A DNA stretch of 64,000 nt from Nannocystis pusilla (GTDB taxonomy: Bacteria; Myxococcota_A; Polyangia; Nannocystales; Nannocystaceae), in the NCBI RefSeq assembly GCF_026626665.1, contig NZ_JAPNKE010000002.1:2853204-2917203 (forward strand), written 5' to 3'. The notes under the pieces are model-generated. The model was not told the DNA's origin. It saw only the letters and a list, made by a program, of their open reading frames with translations, and did not search any database. Positions 26,022-35,319 of this stretch are shown in pieces (the stretch's first letter is position 1; each line of letters starts with the position of its first letter). The position numbers and the translations under genes were made by a program.

Positions 26022-26413
26022 GCGAGGGGTTCTATCAGAGCCCCACGATCCCCCGCAAACGCCGGCTCGCTCGCCGCCGCTTCGCGGCTCCTGGAGCGCG
26101 ACCGCGGCGACCTCGCGTCTTGCTCCTGCGAGCGGCCGGCGGCGCACCATCGTGTCCGGCCTGGAACAACCTGCCCGATCGGTCATGCCCGATCCGACAT
26201 GTCCTGAGAACGCAGTTCGGCGGCTGTTCGCGCGCATGCGGGCGGGCTGCGGGATCACCCGAAGGCGGCCGGCCCTGTGCTGCGGATCACGGGTCCGGGC
26301 GGCGCCGGCGCCCGTCCTGCGCGACATCCGGTCGCGCGAACGAGTTTCCGCACGGGCCGGCGCGCGGCGGAGCGGGCGGCCTCCTGGGGCTAGCAGCTAC
26401 ATTGCCGGGGCTC
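26022..26413. other. 392-base gap with a small palindromic repeat block
   Basis: Divergent promoter region between the Cys-rich lipoprotein and the isoprenoid operon. At 26168-26208 it contains GATCGGTCATGCCCGATCCG and GACATGTCC of the palindromic family. No gene is supported. The promoter of the mevalonate operon should lie in the right half. Confidence 0.5.
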
Positions 26414-27477
26414 ATGGCCGACCGCCTCGACATCTCGCAGCGCAAGAAGGACCACCTCGCCCTGTGCGCCGGCGACAACGTCGGATTCCGCGACAAGACC
26501 AGCCTCCTGGAGCAGGTCGAGCTGGTCCACGACGCCTTGCCCGAGTTCCACCTCGACGACGTCGACCCGAGCGTCGAGCTTTGGGCAAGCGCCTCAAGGC
26601 GCCCGTCGTCATCGCCGCGATGACCGGCGGCACCGACGAGGCCGCGGTCATCAACCAGGACCTCGCGCGCGCCGCCGACCAGCTCGGCCTCGGCTTCGGC
26701 CTCGGCAGCCAGCGGGCCATGTTCGTCCGCCCGCACACGGCGCACACCTTCAAGGTCCGCGAGCACGCCCCCAACGTCCTCTTGCTCGGCAACCTCGGCA
26801 TCGTCCAGGCCCGCAGCATGACCACCGCCGAGATCGCGACCCTGTGCCGCGACACCGGCGCCGACGCCCTCTGCATCCACCTCAACCCGGCCATGGAAAT
26901 CGTCCAGCCGGGCGGCGATCGCGACTTCTCGCAGGGCCTCGACACCCTGCGCCGCCTCGTCGGGGAGCTGCACATCCCGATCGTCGTCAAGGAGACCGGC
27001 TGCGGCCTGTCGCGCGGCGTCGCCGAGCGGGTGCGCAGCGTCGGCGTCGAGCACCTCGACGTCAGCGGCTCGGGCGGCACCAGCTGGGTCGCCGTCGAGG
27101 CTCACCGCGCGGTCGACCCTGACGAGCGGGCCCTCGCCGACGAGCTGTGGGACTGGGGCATCCCCACCGCCGCCAGCGTCTTGCAGGTCCAGGGCCTCGG
27201 CTTCCGCGGCATCGTCGCCACCGGCGGTCTGCGCACCGGCAGCGACGTCGCCCGCGCCGTGGCCCTCGGCGCCACCGCCGGCGGCCTCGCGGCGCCGGTG
27301 CTCAAGGCCCACCGCGCCGGCGGCTTCGACGGCGTGGTCGCCTTCCTCCGCCGCGTCGTCCTCACCGTCCGCAGCATCATGCTCCTCACCGGCTCGCGCA
27401 CCGTCGCCGACCTGCAGCGCGCCCCGCGGGTGCTCGGGCCCACCCTCGCCCGCTGGGTCCCGGAGCCGCGGCGATGA
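26414..27477 (+). CDS. fni: Isopentenyl-diphosphate delta-isomerase, type 2 (FMN); one frameshift
   Basis: ATG 26414 opens MADRLDISQRKKDHLALCAG, the family N-terminus. Near 26582 one base is missing: the first frame ends ...DDVDPSVEL and the next continues GKRLKAPVVIAAMTGGTDEA to the stop, giving about 354 residues. Further signatures are GLGFGLGSQRAM, CIHLNPAMEIVQPGGDR (His-Leu-Asn and Gln of the active site), VKETGCGLS, GSGGTSW (FMN phosphate) and ATGGLRTGSDVA. The enzyme interconverts IPP and DMAPP using reduced FMN. It is the first gene of the mevalonate operon, and its TGA overlaps the ATG of the kinase gene. Confidence 0.92.
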
Positions 27478-28397
27478 CCATCCCGCTGCACCCGCGCGCC
27501 GAGGCGCACGGCAAGGTCATCGTCCTCGGCGAGCACGCCGTCGTCTACGGCTACCCCGCCGTCGCCGCCGGCCTGCCGCAGGGCGTCGTCCTCGAGGCCC
27601 AGCCGCGGCCCGACCCGCGCCTGCCCGTCACCCTCACGATCCCCGCCTGGGACCTCGACCTCGAGCTGCACCCCGCCAGCGACCACCCGGTCGCGCGCGC
27701 CTGCCTCGAGGTCCTCGCCCACTGCGACGGCCCCGTCACCGGCTGGGCGATCCGTGGCGCCAGCGCCTTGCCCTCACGCGCCGGCCTCGGCTCCTCCGCC
27801 GCGCTCACCGTGGCCCTCGCCCGCCTGGTCTATGGGCCAGACGCGAGCATCGACGACGTCGTCGCCGCCTCGCTGGCCGGCGAGCGCGTCTTCCACGGCG
27901 AGCCCTCGGGCCTCGACAGCCGCGTCGCCGCCCAGGGCGGCGTCCTCCGCTACGTCCGCGGCGAGCCCCCGCGCGCCATCAACCCCGGCGCCCCGCTGCC
28001 GCTGTGCATCATCCCCAGCGGCATCCCGCGCAGCACCGCCGATCAGGTCGCGCGCTGCCGCAGCCGCCTCGAGCACCTGCCGAGCGTCGTCCGCCCCGTG
28101 CTCATCGCCGTAGGTCAGGCCGTCGAGTCGGGCATCCACGCCATCGAGCACGGCGACCTCGACACCCTCGGCGTCCTCTTCGACGTCGCCCACGGCCTGC
28201 TCGGCGCCCTCGACGTCTCCTCGCCCGCGCTCGACCGCATGGCCGCCGACGCGCGGGCCGCCGGCGCACGCGGGGCCAAGCTCACCGGGGCCGGCCGCGG
28301 CGGCTGCCTGCTCGCCCTCGTCGGCGACGCCCCCGAAACCCTCACCGCCGCCTTCCCCAACCTCCGCCCGCTGTTCGTCGAGGTCGCCGCGTCATGA
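27474..28397 (+). CDS. mvk: Mevalonate kinase
   Basis: ATG 27474 overlaps the isomerase stop (ATGA). A 307-residue GHMP kinase: HGKVIVLGEHAVVYG near the N-terminus (the motif 1 lysine and GEHAVVYG), the ATP loop LPSRAGLGSSAALTVA (motif 2) and KLTGAGRGGCLLAL (motif 3). GEHAVVYG and HGEPSGLDSRVAAQGG mark mevalonate kinase rather than phosphomevalonate kinase or the decarboxylase. It phosphorylates mevalonate to 5-phosphomevalonate in the cytoplasm. The frame is intact. Its TGA overlaps the ATG of the decarboxylase. Confidence 0.92.
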   Translation: MTIPLHPRAEAHGKVIVLGEHAVVYGYPAVAAGLPQGVVLEAQPRPDPRLPVTLTIPAWDLDLELHPASDHPVARACLEVLAHCDGPVTGWAIRGASALPSRAGLGSSAALTVALARLVYGPDASIDDVVAASLAGERVFHGEPSGLDSRVAAQGGVLRYVRGEPPRAINPGAPLPLCIIPSGIPRSTADQVARCRSRLEHLPSVVRPVLIAVGQAVESGIHAIEHGDLDTLGVLFDVAHGLLGALDVSSPALDRMAADARAAGARGAKLTGAGRGGCLLALVGDAPETLTAAFPNLRPLFVEVAAS

Positions 28398-29389
28398 AGA
28401 GCGCCCGCGCCGTCGCCCACACCAACATCGCCCTCGTCAAGTATTGGGGCAAGCGCGAGTCATCGCCGGCCGACCTCAACCTGCCGGCCGTCGGCTCGCT
28501 GTCGCTGACCCTCGATCGCCTGCGCAGCGAGACCACCGTCGCGCCGGCCGACCAGGACTCGTTCCACCTGAACCAAGAGCCAGCTTCGGGCGAGGTCGCG
28601 GCCAAGGTCCTGCGCCACCTCGATCGCGTGTGGCAGGCCGCCGGTCACGCGGGCGCGCGCCCCACCTGCGAGGTCCGCTCGCACAACTACCTGCCGACCG
28701 CCGCCGGCCTCGCCAGCTCCGCCTCCGGCTTCGCCGCGCTGACCCTCGCCGCCGCCGCCGCATTCGAATACGACCCCGGCCGCCCCGCGCTGTCCGCCCT
28801 CGCGCGCCGCGGCTCCGGCTCGGCCGCGCGCTCGCTGTGGGGCGGCTTCGTCCGCCTCGACCGCGGCGTCCTGCCCGACGGCAGCGACTGCCGGGCCTAC
28901 CCGCTGCAGCCGCAGTCGTTCTGGGACGTCCGCCTGCTCATCGTCCACACCGAGAAGGGCCCCAAGGCGATCGGCTCGACCGCCGGCATGCAGCGCAGCC
29001 GCGACACCTCGCCCTACTACGGCCCGTGGGTCGACACCTCCGAGGCCGACCTCGCCGCCGCCGAGGCCGCGCTGGCGGCCCGCGACTTGCCTGTCCTCGG
29101 GGACATCCTCGAGCACTCCTGCTTCAAGATGCACGCCTGCATGATGGCCAGCCGCCCGCCGATCGTGTACTGGCGCGGCGCCACCCTCGACGTCATCCAC
29201 GCGGTGTGGCGCCTGCGCGCCGAGGGCCTGCGCGGCTACGTCACCAGCGACGCCGGCCCGCACGTCAAGGTGCTGTGCGCCGAGGACCAGGCCGAAGAGC
29301 TGGCCGTCCGCCTGCGCGCCGTCCCCGGCGTGCACGCCGTCGACGTCGTCGGCCCCGGCCCCGATCCGACCGTCGAGGTGTCCGCGTGA
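28394..29389 (+). CDS. mvaD: Diphosphomevalonate decarboxylase
   Basis: ATG 28394 overlaps the kinase TGA. 331 residues. NIALVKYWGKRE near the start and TAAGLASSASGFAALTLA are the family signatures; SGSAARSLWGGFVRL and TSDAGPHVKVLC complete the GHMP fold and carry the catalytic acid in SDAG. It converts 5-diphosphomevalonate to IPP with ATP and loss of CO2. The gene order isomerase, kinase, decarboxylase, second kinase, reductase with 4-base overlaps strongly implies one transcript. The frame is intact. Confidence 0.93.
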   Translation: MKSARAVAHTNIALVKYWGKRESSPADLNLPAVGSLSLTLDRLRSETTVAPADQDSFHLNQEPASGEVAAKVLRHLDRVWQAAGHAGARPTCEVRSHNYLPTAAGLASSASGFAALTLAAAAAFEYDPGRPALSALARRGSGSAARSLWGGFVRLDRGVLPDGSDCRAYPLQPQSFWDVRLLIVHTEKGPKAIGSTAGMQRSRDTSPYYGPWVDTSEADLAAAEAALAARDLPVLGDILEHSCFKMHACMMASRPPIVYWRGATLDVIHAVWRLRAEGLRGYVTSDAGPHVKVLCAEDQAEELAVRLRAVPGVHAVDVVGPGPDPTVEVSA

Positions 29390-30371
29390 CCCGCCTCGCC
29401 GTCTCCGCCCCGGGCAAGGCGTTCCTCATCGGCGAGTACGCGGTGCTCGCCGGCGCCACCGCCCTCGTCACCGCCGTCGGTCGCCGGGCCGTCGCCGCCG
29501 ACTGCGACGACCCCGATCGTCCGCCGGCCTCGCCGCTGACCGAGGCCGCCTACGCCCATGTCCGTCAGTTCCTGTCCGAAAGCGCAGGAACCAAAGCACC
29601 TGGCCCATTGACCAGCGTCGACACCGGCTCGTTCGCCGCCGGGGCGCGCAAGCTCGGCCTCGGCAGCTCGGCCGCCGCGGTCGCCGCGGTCGTCGGCTTC
29701 CACCTCGCCGAGGCCGGCCACGACCCCGAGGACCCGGCCGTCCGCGCGGTCGCCCTGCGCCTGGCCCAGGCCGCCCACGCCCAGGTCCAGGGCGGCGGCA
29801 GCGGGGCCGACGTCGCCTGCGCCGTGCTCGGCGGCACGATCGCCTTCACCCGCGGCGAGGCCCCCGTCCCGGTCGCTCATCCGGCCTGGCTGCACGTCGG
29901 CTTCTTCGACGCCGGCGCCCCGGCCGACACCGCCTCGTTCGTGCAGCAGGTGCGCGCCGCCGGCGAGCGCGACCCCGCTGCCTACGCGGCCGCCACCACC
30001 CATTGCGCCGCGCCGCCGAGCTGTTCCGCAGCGGCTACGACAGCCCCGACGCCGCGATCGGCCTCACCGCCATCCGCGACGCCGTCGCCCTCCACAACGA
30101 CGGCCTGCGCGCGCTGCAGCGCATGAGCGACGCGCCGATCGTCACCCCGACGATCGCCGCGATCGTCGACCAGGCCGCGCGCATGGGCCTCGCCGCCAAG
30201 CCGAGCGGCGCCGGCGGCGGTGACCTCGTGGTCGTGTTCGCCAGCCGCCAGGCCGACCTCGACCTGCTCGCCGAGCGGCTGCAGCGCGAGCACAACTTGT
30301 GCGCGATCGGCCGCCTCCCGGTCGCCGCGCCCGGCCTGCGCCGCGACGAGCGGCCGCCGCTGTCCTCGCGC
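29386..30371 (+). CDS. Phosphomevalonate kinase; one frameshift; frame continues into HMG-CoA reductase
   Basis: GTG 29386 overlaps the decarboxylase stop (GTGA). GHMP-kinase motifs: SAPGKAFLIGEYAVLAGATA, KLGLGSSAAAVAAVVG, GGGSGADVACAVLGG and AKPSGAGGGDLVVVF. Near 30000 one base is missing: ...YAAATT joins LRRAAELFRSGYDSPDAAIG. The second frame then runs without a stop through RLPVAAPGLRRDERPPLSSR into the HMG-CoA reductase start at 30372, so the two proteins appear fused, unless another lesion hides the stop. The expected length (about 329 residues) matches free-standing kinases. It makes 5-diphosphomevalonate from 5-phosphomevalonate. The end coordinate is set at the reductase ATG and is approximate. 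Confidence 0.85.
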
Positions 30372-31639
30372 ATGTCGGGCTTCTTCCGCCTCGGCGTCGA
30401 CGGCCGCCGCGACGCGGTCGCCAGCGCCACCCGCATCGCCCGCGACCGCTTCGCCGCGCTCGACCCCGGCAGCCTCGACCTCGGCAGCGCCGACAACCTG
30501 ATCGAGAACGTCATCGGCACGCTCGAGCTCCCGCTCGCCGTCGCCACCAACTTCCGCATCAACGGCCGCGACTTCCTGGTGCCGATGGCCGTCGAGGAGG
30601 CCTCGGTGGTCGCCGCCGCCTCCAACGCCGCCAAGATGATCCGCGCCGGCGGGGGCTTCTACGCCCGCAGCGACCCGCCGTGGATGATCGCCCAGGTCCA
30701 GCTCACCGCGCCGAAGGGCAGCCAGGCCGCCGAGCTCGCCGTCGCGGCCGTCCACGCCGCGCGGGCCGACCTGCTCGCCCTCGCCGACTCGGCCCACCCG
30801 CGCCTCGTCGCCCGCGGCGGCGGCGCCCGCGATCTGCTGGTCCGCGTCCTCGCGCCCGACATGCTCGTCGTCGACGTCGTCGTCGACTGTCAGGACGCCA
30901 TGGGCGCCAACCTCCTCAACACGATCGCCGAGGTCCTCGCGCCCCGCCTTTCGGACATGACCGGATGGACAGCCGGTCTGCGGATCCTCAGCAACCTCGC
31001 CGATCGTCGGCGCGCCCACGTCACCTGCCGCGTGCCTCCGGGCGCGCTGGCCGGGCGCGGCTTCTCGGGCGCCGCCGCCGCGGCCGGCATCGCCTCCGCC
31101 TCGCGCTTCGCCGAGCTCGACCCTACCGCGCCGCCACCCACAACAAGGGCGTCATGAACGGCGTCGACGCGGTCGCGCTCGCCACCGGCCAGGACTGGCG
31201 CGCGATCGAGGCCGGCGCCCACGCGTACGCGGGTCTCACCGGCGCCTACCGTCCGCTCGCCACCTGGCGGGTCGACGCCGACGGCTGGCTCAGCGGCGCG
31301 ATCAGCCTGCCCGCGGCTGTGGGCGTCGTCGGGGGCGCCACCAAGGTCCATCCCGCGGCCAGGCTCGCGCTCGAGATCCTCGGACCGAGCTCGGGCGCGG
31401 AGCTGGGGCAAGTCATGGCCGCCGTCGGACTCGCCAGCAATCTCGCGGCCTTGCGCGCGCTCGCCACCGAGGGCATCCAGCGCGGCCACATGTCGCTCCA
31501 CGCCCGCTCCGTCGCGCTCGGGGCCGGGGCTCAGGGCGCGGAGGTCGACCTCCTCGTCCACCGACTCGTGGAGTCGGCCGAGATCAAGCACGATCGCGCC
31601 GTCCTCCTGCTGCACGAGCTCCGATCCGAAACCCGTTAG
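30372..31639 (+). CDS. mvaA: HMG-CoA reductase, class II type; one frameshift
   Basis: ATG 30372 gives about 422 residues, as in the Pseudomonas mevalonii enzyme (428). Signatures: ENVIGTLELPLAVATNF (catalytic Glu), INGRDFLVPMAVEEASVVA, DAMGANLLNTIAE (nucleotide-binding DAMGAN), HNKGVMNG (catalytic Lys), GGATKVHP and EGIQRGHMSLHAR (catalytic His). Near 31125 one base is missing: FAELDP joins YRAATHNKGVMNG in the next frame. It reduces HMG-CoA to mevalonate, or works in reverse in catabolic strains; within this operon the biosynthetic direction is likely. HMG-CoA synthase and thiolase are not in the window. No stop separates it from the kinase upstream. Confidence 0.92.
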
Positions 31640-31748
31640 ACTCCCGCTCACGTGTGCGAGCCCCACGGCGGCCTCGCTCCTCCTGCACCAGCACGATCGA
31701 CCCGCCGTCCCTACCTCGCCTCGTCTGCTACTCCTCGGAGAACCCGCC

Positions 31749-32723
31749 ATGGTCAGCGCCACGGAACCCCGCCTCTTCTGCGTCCCTCCGCCTCCCGAAG
31801 GCGACCTCGAGGGCCAGCGCGTCAGCTCGCCCGACGGCGCCCCGCCCGGGCCGTGGACCCTCGAGACGGCCTACCGCTACTGCGAGCGCATGGCCACCAC
31901 GCACTACGAGAACTTCCCGGTCGCCTCGCGCTTCCTGCCGGCGCACCTGCGGCCGAACATCATGGCGATCTACGCCTTCGCCCGCACCGCCGACGACTTC
32001 GCCGACGAGCCGCGCTTCGAGGCCCGCCGCGTCGACGCCCTCGATCGCTGGGAGCAGCTGCTGGTCGCCGCCTACCACAAGGAGATCCAGCACCCGGTGT
32101 TCCTGGCGCTGCGCGACACGGTGCGCCGCCACAACATCCCGATCGGCCCGTTCAAGGCGCTGCTGACCGCCTTCCGCATGGACCTCACGCAGAAGCGCTA
32201 CGGCACGTTCGCCGAGCTGCGTCACTACTGCAAGCACTCGGCCCACCCGGTCGGCCAGCTCGTGCTCTACGTCCACGGCCACCACGAGCCCGAGCTGCAC
32301 CGCTTCAGCGACGAGATCTGCGCCGCCCTGCAGATCGCCAACTTCCTGCAGGACCTGAGCGTCGACACCCCGCGCGGCCGCTGCTACCTGCCCGAGGAGG
32401 ACCTCGTCCACTTCAACGTCACGCGCGAGGACCTGCTCGCCGGCCGCCACACCCGCGCCTTCAAGGAGCTGATGGCGTTCTCGGTGTCGCGCTGCCGCAG
32501 CATGTTCCTCCGCGGCTACCCGCTGATCCGCCGCGTCGAGCCCGGCCTGTCGATGGAGCTCGAGGCGACCTGGCGCGGCGGCATGGCCATCCTCCAGCGC
32601 ATCGAGGACCTCGACTACGAGGTGCTCGGCTTCCGCCCCACCCTCGAGAAGCAGGACATGCTCGGCATCGCCGCGCGCTCGATCTTCTCGTTCGGCCGCC
32701 GCTTCCTCCGCGGCGAGGTGTAG
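31749..32723 (+). CDS. hpnC: Squalene biosynthesis protein HpnC
   Basis: A 324-residue trans-isoprenyl diphosphate synthase of the squalene/phytoene family. First Asp-rich motif DDFADE at 82-87, second motif as QDLSVD at 201-206. HpnC is known to dephosphorylate/hydrate presqualene diphosphate to hydroxysqualene after HpnD has made presqualene diphosphate from two FPP. The frame is intact. It starts 109 bases behind the HMG-CoA reductase, and hpnD follows 7 bases later, so it is part of the isoprenoid operon or a second transcript of it. Product squalene would feed hopanoids or sterols; no cyclase is in the window. Confidence 0.93.
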   Translation: MVSATEPRLFCVPPPPEGDLEGQRVSSPDGAPPGPWTLETAYRYCERMATTHYENFPVASRFLPAHLRPNIMAIYAFARTADDFADEPRFEARRVDALDRWEQLLVAAYHKEIQHPVFLALRDTVRRHNIPIGPFKALLTAFRMDLTQKRYGTFAELRHYCKHSAHPVGQLVLYVHGHHEPELHRFSDEICAALQIANFLQDLSVDTPRGRCYLPEEDLVHFNVTREDLLAGRHTRAFKELMAFSVSRCRSMFLRGYPLIRRVEPGLSMELEATWRGGMAILQRIEDLDYEVLGFRPTLEKQDMLGIAARSIFSFGRRFLRGEV

Positions 32724-32730
32724 CTGTCCG

Positions 32731-33648
32731 ATGGCCCAGTTCATGGAACTCGCGCGCACGATCCCGAGCGGCGCCGCGGCGCTGTGGCGGCGCTTGATCC
32801 AGCGCTCCAACTCGAACTTCAAGTTCGCGTTCCTGTTCCTGGGCCCCGAGCAGCGCGAGGGCCTGCAGCAGGTCTACGAGTTCTGCCGCGTCGTCGACGA
32901 CATCGTCGACGAGCGCGAGCCTGGGCCCGAGGGCGAGGAGTCGGCCCGCCGCGCCCTGGCCGGCTGGAGCGCCGAGGTCGCGCGGATCTACGGCGACGCC
33001 TACGTCGACGACGACCCGCCGCACACCGAGCTCGGGCGCCAGCTCGCCGAGAGCAACAAGCACTTCCACTACCCGCGCGAGGCCTTCGACGAGATTATCG
33101 CCGGCGTGGCGATGGACCTCGACCGCAGCACCTACGACGACATGGAGCAGCTGCGCCTGTACTGCTACCGCGTCGCCAGCTGCGTCGGCTTCCTGTGCGT
33201 GGCGATCTTCAAGGACCAGCGCGAGCCGGCCCGCCGCTACGCCGAGCACCTCGGGCTCGCGCTGCAGTACACCAACATCCTCCGCGACGTCGCCGAGGAC
33301 GCCGCGCGCGGCCGGATCTACCTCCCGCTCGAGCTGCTGGCCCGCCACGGCCTCGGGCCCGACGACATCTTCAACTACCGCTACGACGGCCGATTCGTCG
33401 GCGCCGCCGCCGACTTCGCCGCCGCGGCCGAGCGCGAGTACCACGCCGCCTGGGCGCTGCTGCCGGAGATCCAGCAGCGCCGCCTCTTGCCGGCCGAGAT
33501 CATGGGCCGCACCTACTACGAGATCTTGCAGGAGATCCGGGCCCGCAACTACAACGTGTTCACCCGCCGCGCCTCGCTGCGCCGCCGCGACAAGCTCCGC
33601 GTCGCCTTCCTCGCGCTGGCCCGCGCCGGGGCCAGCGTCCTGTCCTGA
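32731..33648 (+). CDS. hpnD: Presqualene diphosphate synthase HpnD
   Basis: 305 residues, same fold as HpnC. Asp-rich motifs DDIVDE at 56-61 and RDVAED at 185-190 bind the Mg2+-diphosphates of farnesyl diphosphate; EGLQQVYEFCRVVDDIVDE is the classic squalene/phytoene synthase signature. HpnD joins two farnesyl diphosphates to presqualene diphosphate. ATG 32731 follows the hpnC stop by seven bases, so translation is probably coupled. A repeat block of 75 bases separates it from hpnE. The frame is intact. Confidence 0.93.
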   Translation: MAQFMELARTIPSGAAALWRRLIQRSNSNFKFAFLFLGPEQREGLQQVYEFCRVVDDIVDEREPGPEGEESARRALAGWSAEVARIYGDAYVDDDPPHTELGRQLAESNKHFHYPREAFDEIIAGVAMDLDRSTYDDMEQLRLYCYRVASCVGFLCVAIFKDQREPARRYAEHLGLALQYTNILRDVAEDAARGRIYLPLELLARHGLGPDDIFNYRYDGRFVGAAADFAAAAEREYHAAWALLPEIQQRRLLPAEIMGRTYYEILQEIRARNYNVFTRRASLRRRDKLRVAFLALARAGASVLS

Positions 33649-33723
33649 GCGCCCTGTCCTGAGGGCCATGTCCCCCAGAACCTGTCGCTTCGGCCCTGTC
33701 CTCTCGAGAATGCCCTTTCCGTC
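33649..33723. repeat. Palindromic-family repeats in the hpnD-hpnE gap
   Basis: CCTGTCCTGAGGGCCATGTCC, split at 33653-33674, is followed by CCTGTCGCTTCGGCCCTGTCC (33682-33703). The sites lie inside what should be one operon, so here they are unlikely to be strong terminators. Confidence 0.6.
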
Positions 33724-35076
33724 ATGTCCGAAAGCACCCGCAGCGTCATCGTGATCGGCGGCGGCCTCGCCGGCCTGTCCGCCGCAGTGCGCCTGGCCGA
33801 GGCCGGCCGGGTCGTCACCCTGGTCGAGGCCACGCGCGCCGGCGGAGGCCGGGCCCGCTCGTTCCACGACGCCACCCTCGACCGCGAGGTCGACAACGGC
33901 CAGCACCTGATGATGGGCTGCTACCGCGAGACCCTGGCGTTCTTGCGCGCGATCGACAGCACCGACGGCATCTACTTCCAGAAGAACCTCGAGGTGACGA
34001 TGGTGAAGCCGGGCGGCAAGCGGCTGCACCTGCAGTGCCCGGCCCTGCCGGCGCCGCTGCACCTCGCCACCGGCCTTTTGGCCATGCGCGGCCTCGGCCT
34101 GCTCGACAAGGCCGCGGCCCTGCGCGCAGGCCTCATGCTGCGCGGCGAGGTCCAGCGCCCCGACGACAACGAGACCTGCGACAGCTGGCTGCGCCGCCTC
34201 GGCCAGACGCCGACCCTGCGCAACGCCTTCTGGGACCCGCTCATCTGGGGCACCCTCAACGACGACCCGCTGGTGTCGTCGGCGGCGATGTTCACCGCGG
34301 TGCTCGACCGCGCCTTCCTCACCAGCCGCGACGCCTCGCGCCTCGGCGTGCCCAAGGTCCCGCTGTCGCGCCTCTACGTCGAACAGTCGCTGGCCTACCT
34401 GCGCGCCCGCGGCTGCGAGCTGCGCCTCGGCGAGTCGGTGCGCGCGCTCGAGGTCGTGAACTCTCGCGTCACCGGCGTCACCCTCAAGTCGGGCGACACC
34501 CTCGCCGCCGACGTGGTCGTCTCGTCCGTCCCCCCGCAGGCCTTCCTCGACATGCTCCCGGGCACCTTGCCGAGCCACCCCGTCTACCAGGACATCGCCC
34601 GCCTGCGCCCGTCGCCGATCGTCAACCTGTGGTTCTCGGTCGACCGCGCCCCGTTCGAGGACCCGTTCATCGGCCTGGTCGCCGGCCCGCTGCACTGGAT
34701 GTTCAACCGCTCGCGGATCGAGGGCGAGGTCGGCGGCGAGGTCATGATGAACTGCACGATCAGCGCCGCCCGCTCGTGCGTCGACGACCCGCCCGAGACC
34801 TTGCAAGCGCTGCTGCAGTCCGAGCTGCAGCGCTACTTCCCGGCCGCCGGCCCGCAGGGCCCCAAGATCAAGCGCTTCAAGGTCATCAAGGAGAAGCGCG
34901 CCACCATCTCGCACGCCGCCGGCACCTACCACTGCCGCCCCGAGGTCACCGGCCCCGTGCGCGGCCTCTACATGGCCGGCGACTGGGTCCGCACCGGCCT
35001 GCCCGCCACCATCGAGTCCGCGGTCCAGAGCGGCCACGACGCCGCCAAGGCGATCCTCACCAGCGAGCGCAACTGA
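33724..35076 (+). CDS. hpnE: Hydroxysqualene/squalene oxidoreductase HpnE
   Basis: 450 residues. An N-terminal dinucleotide fold VIGGGLAGLSAA (10-21) with Glu35 to the FAD ribose and GGGRARS following marks the amine-oxidase/phytoene-desaturase-like family; DNGQHLMMGCYRETL and the C-terminal YMAGDWVRTGLPATIESAVQ are typical of HpnE. It reduces hydroxysqualene to squalene. With hpnC and hpnD it completes the three-enzyme bacterial squalene route. ATG 33724 lies at the edge of a palindromic repeat (GTCATGTCCGAAAG), which supplies the start codon. The frame is intact. Confidence 0.93.
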   Translation: MSESTRSVIVIGGGLAGLSAAVRLAEAGRVVTLVEATRAGGGRARSFHDATLDREVDNGQHLMMGCYRETLAFLRAIDSTDGIYFQKNLEVTMVKPGGKRLHLQCPALPAPLHLATGLLAMRGLGLLDKAAALRAGLMLRGEVQRPDDNETCDSWLRRLGQTPTLRNAFWDPLIWGTLNDDPLVSSAAMFTAVLDRAFLTSRDASRLGVPKVPLSRLYVEQSLAYLRARGCELRLGESVRALEVVNSRVTGVTLKSGDTLAADVVVSSVPPQAFLDMLPGTLPSHPVYQDIARLRPSPIVNLWFSVDRAPFEDPFIGLVAGPLHWMFNRSRIEGEVGGEVMMNCTISAARSCVDDPPETLQALLQSELQRYFPAAGPQGPKIKRFKVIKEKRATISHAAGTYHCRPEVTGPVRGLYMAGDWVRTGLPATIESAVQSGHDAAKAILTSERN

Positions 35077-35319
35077 AGCGCCGCGGCGCCGCGAGCTCCT
35101 CGCAGCGACGGTCCCGGCGCACGAACTCGTCTCGCACGACCCGCAGCGCTCGCGCCGCTCCGCGAACAGGCGCCCGCTCGGCGCTCGCGCATAGCGAATG
35201 GACGGGCGCCGCGAGCTCCTCGCAGCGACCGCCCTCGCCGCTCCTTGCTCGCATGACCCGCTCCGTGCTGCCTGACCCCGCTCTGGCGCTCCCGCGCGAC
35301 ATGGGCGACGCTGCCCGGC
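35077..35319. repeat. Gap with a 24-base direct repeat
   Basis: GGCGCCGCGAGCTCCTCGCA plus GCGAC occurs at 35085-35109 and 35205-35229, 120 bases apart; the second copy lies just ahead of the decarboxylase. No gene is seen. Confidence 0.5.

Noticed and set aside
29386..30126. A truncated phosphomevalonate kinase ending at 30126
   Set aside because: The conserved C-terminal GHMP motif continues in the next frame, so this stop is an artefact of the frameshift.
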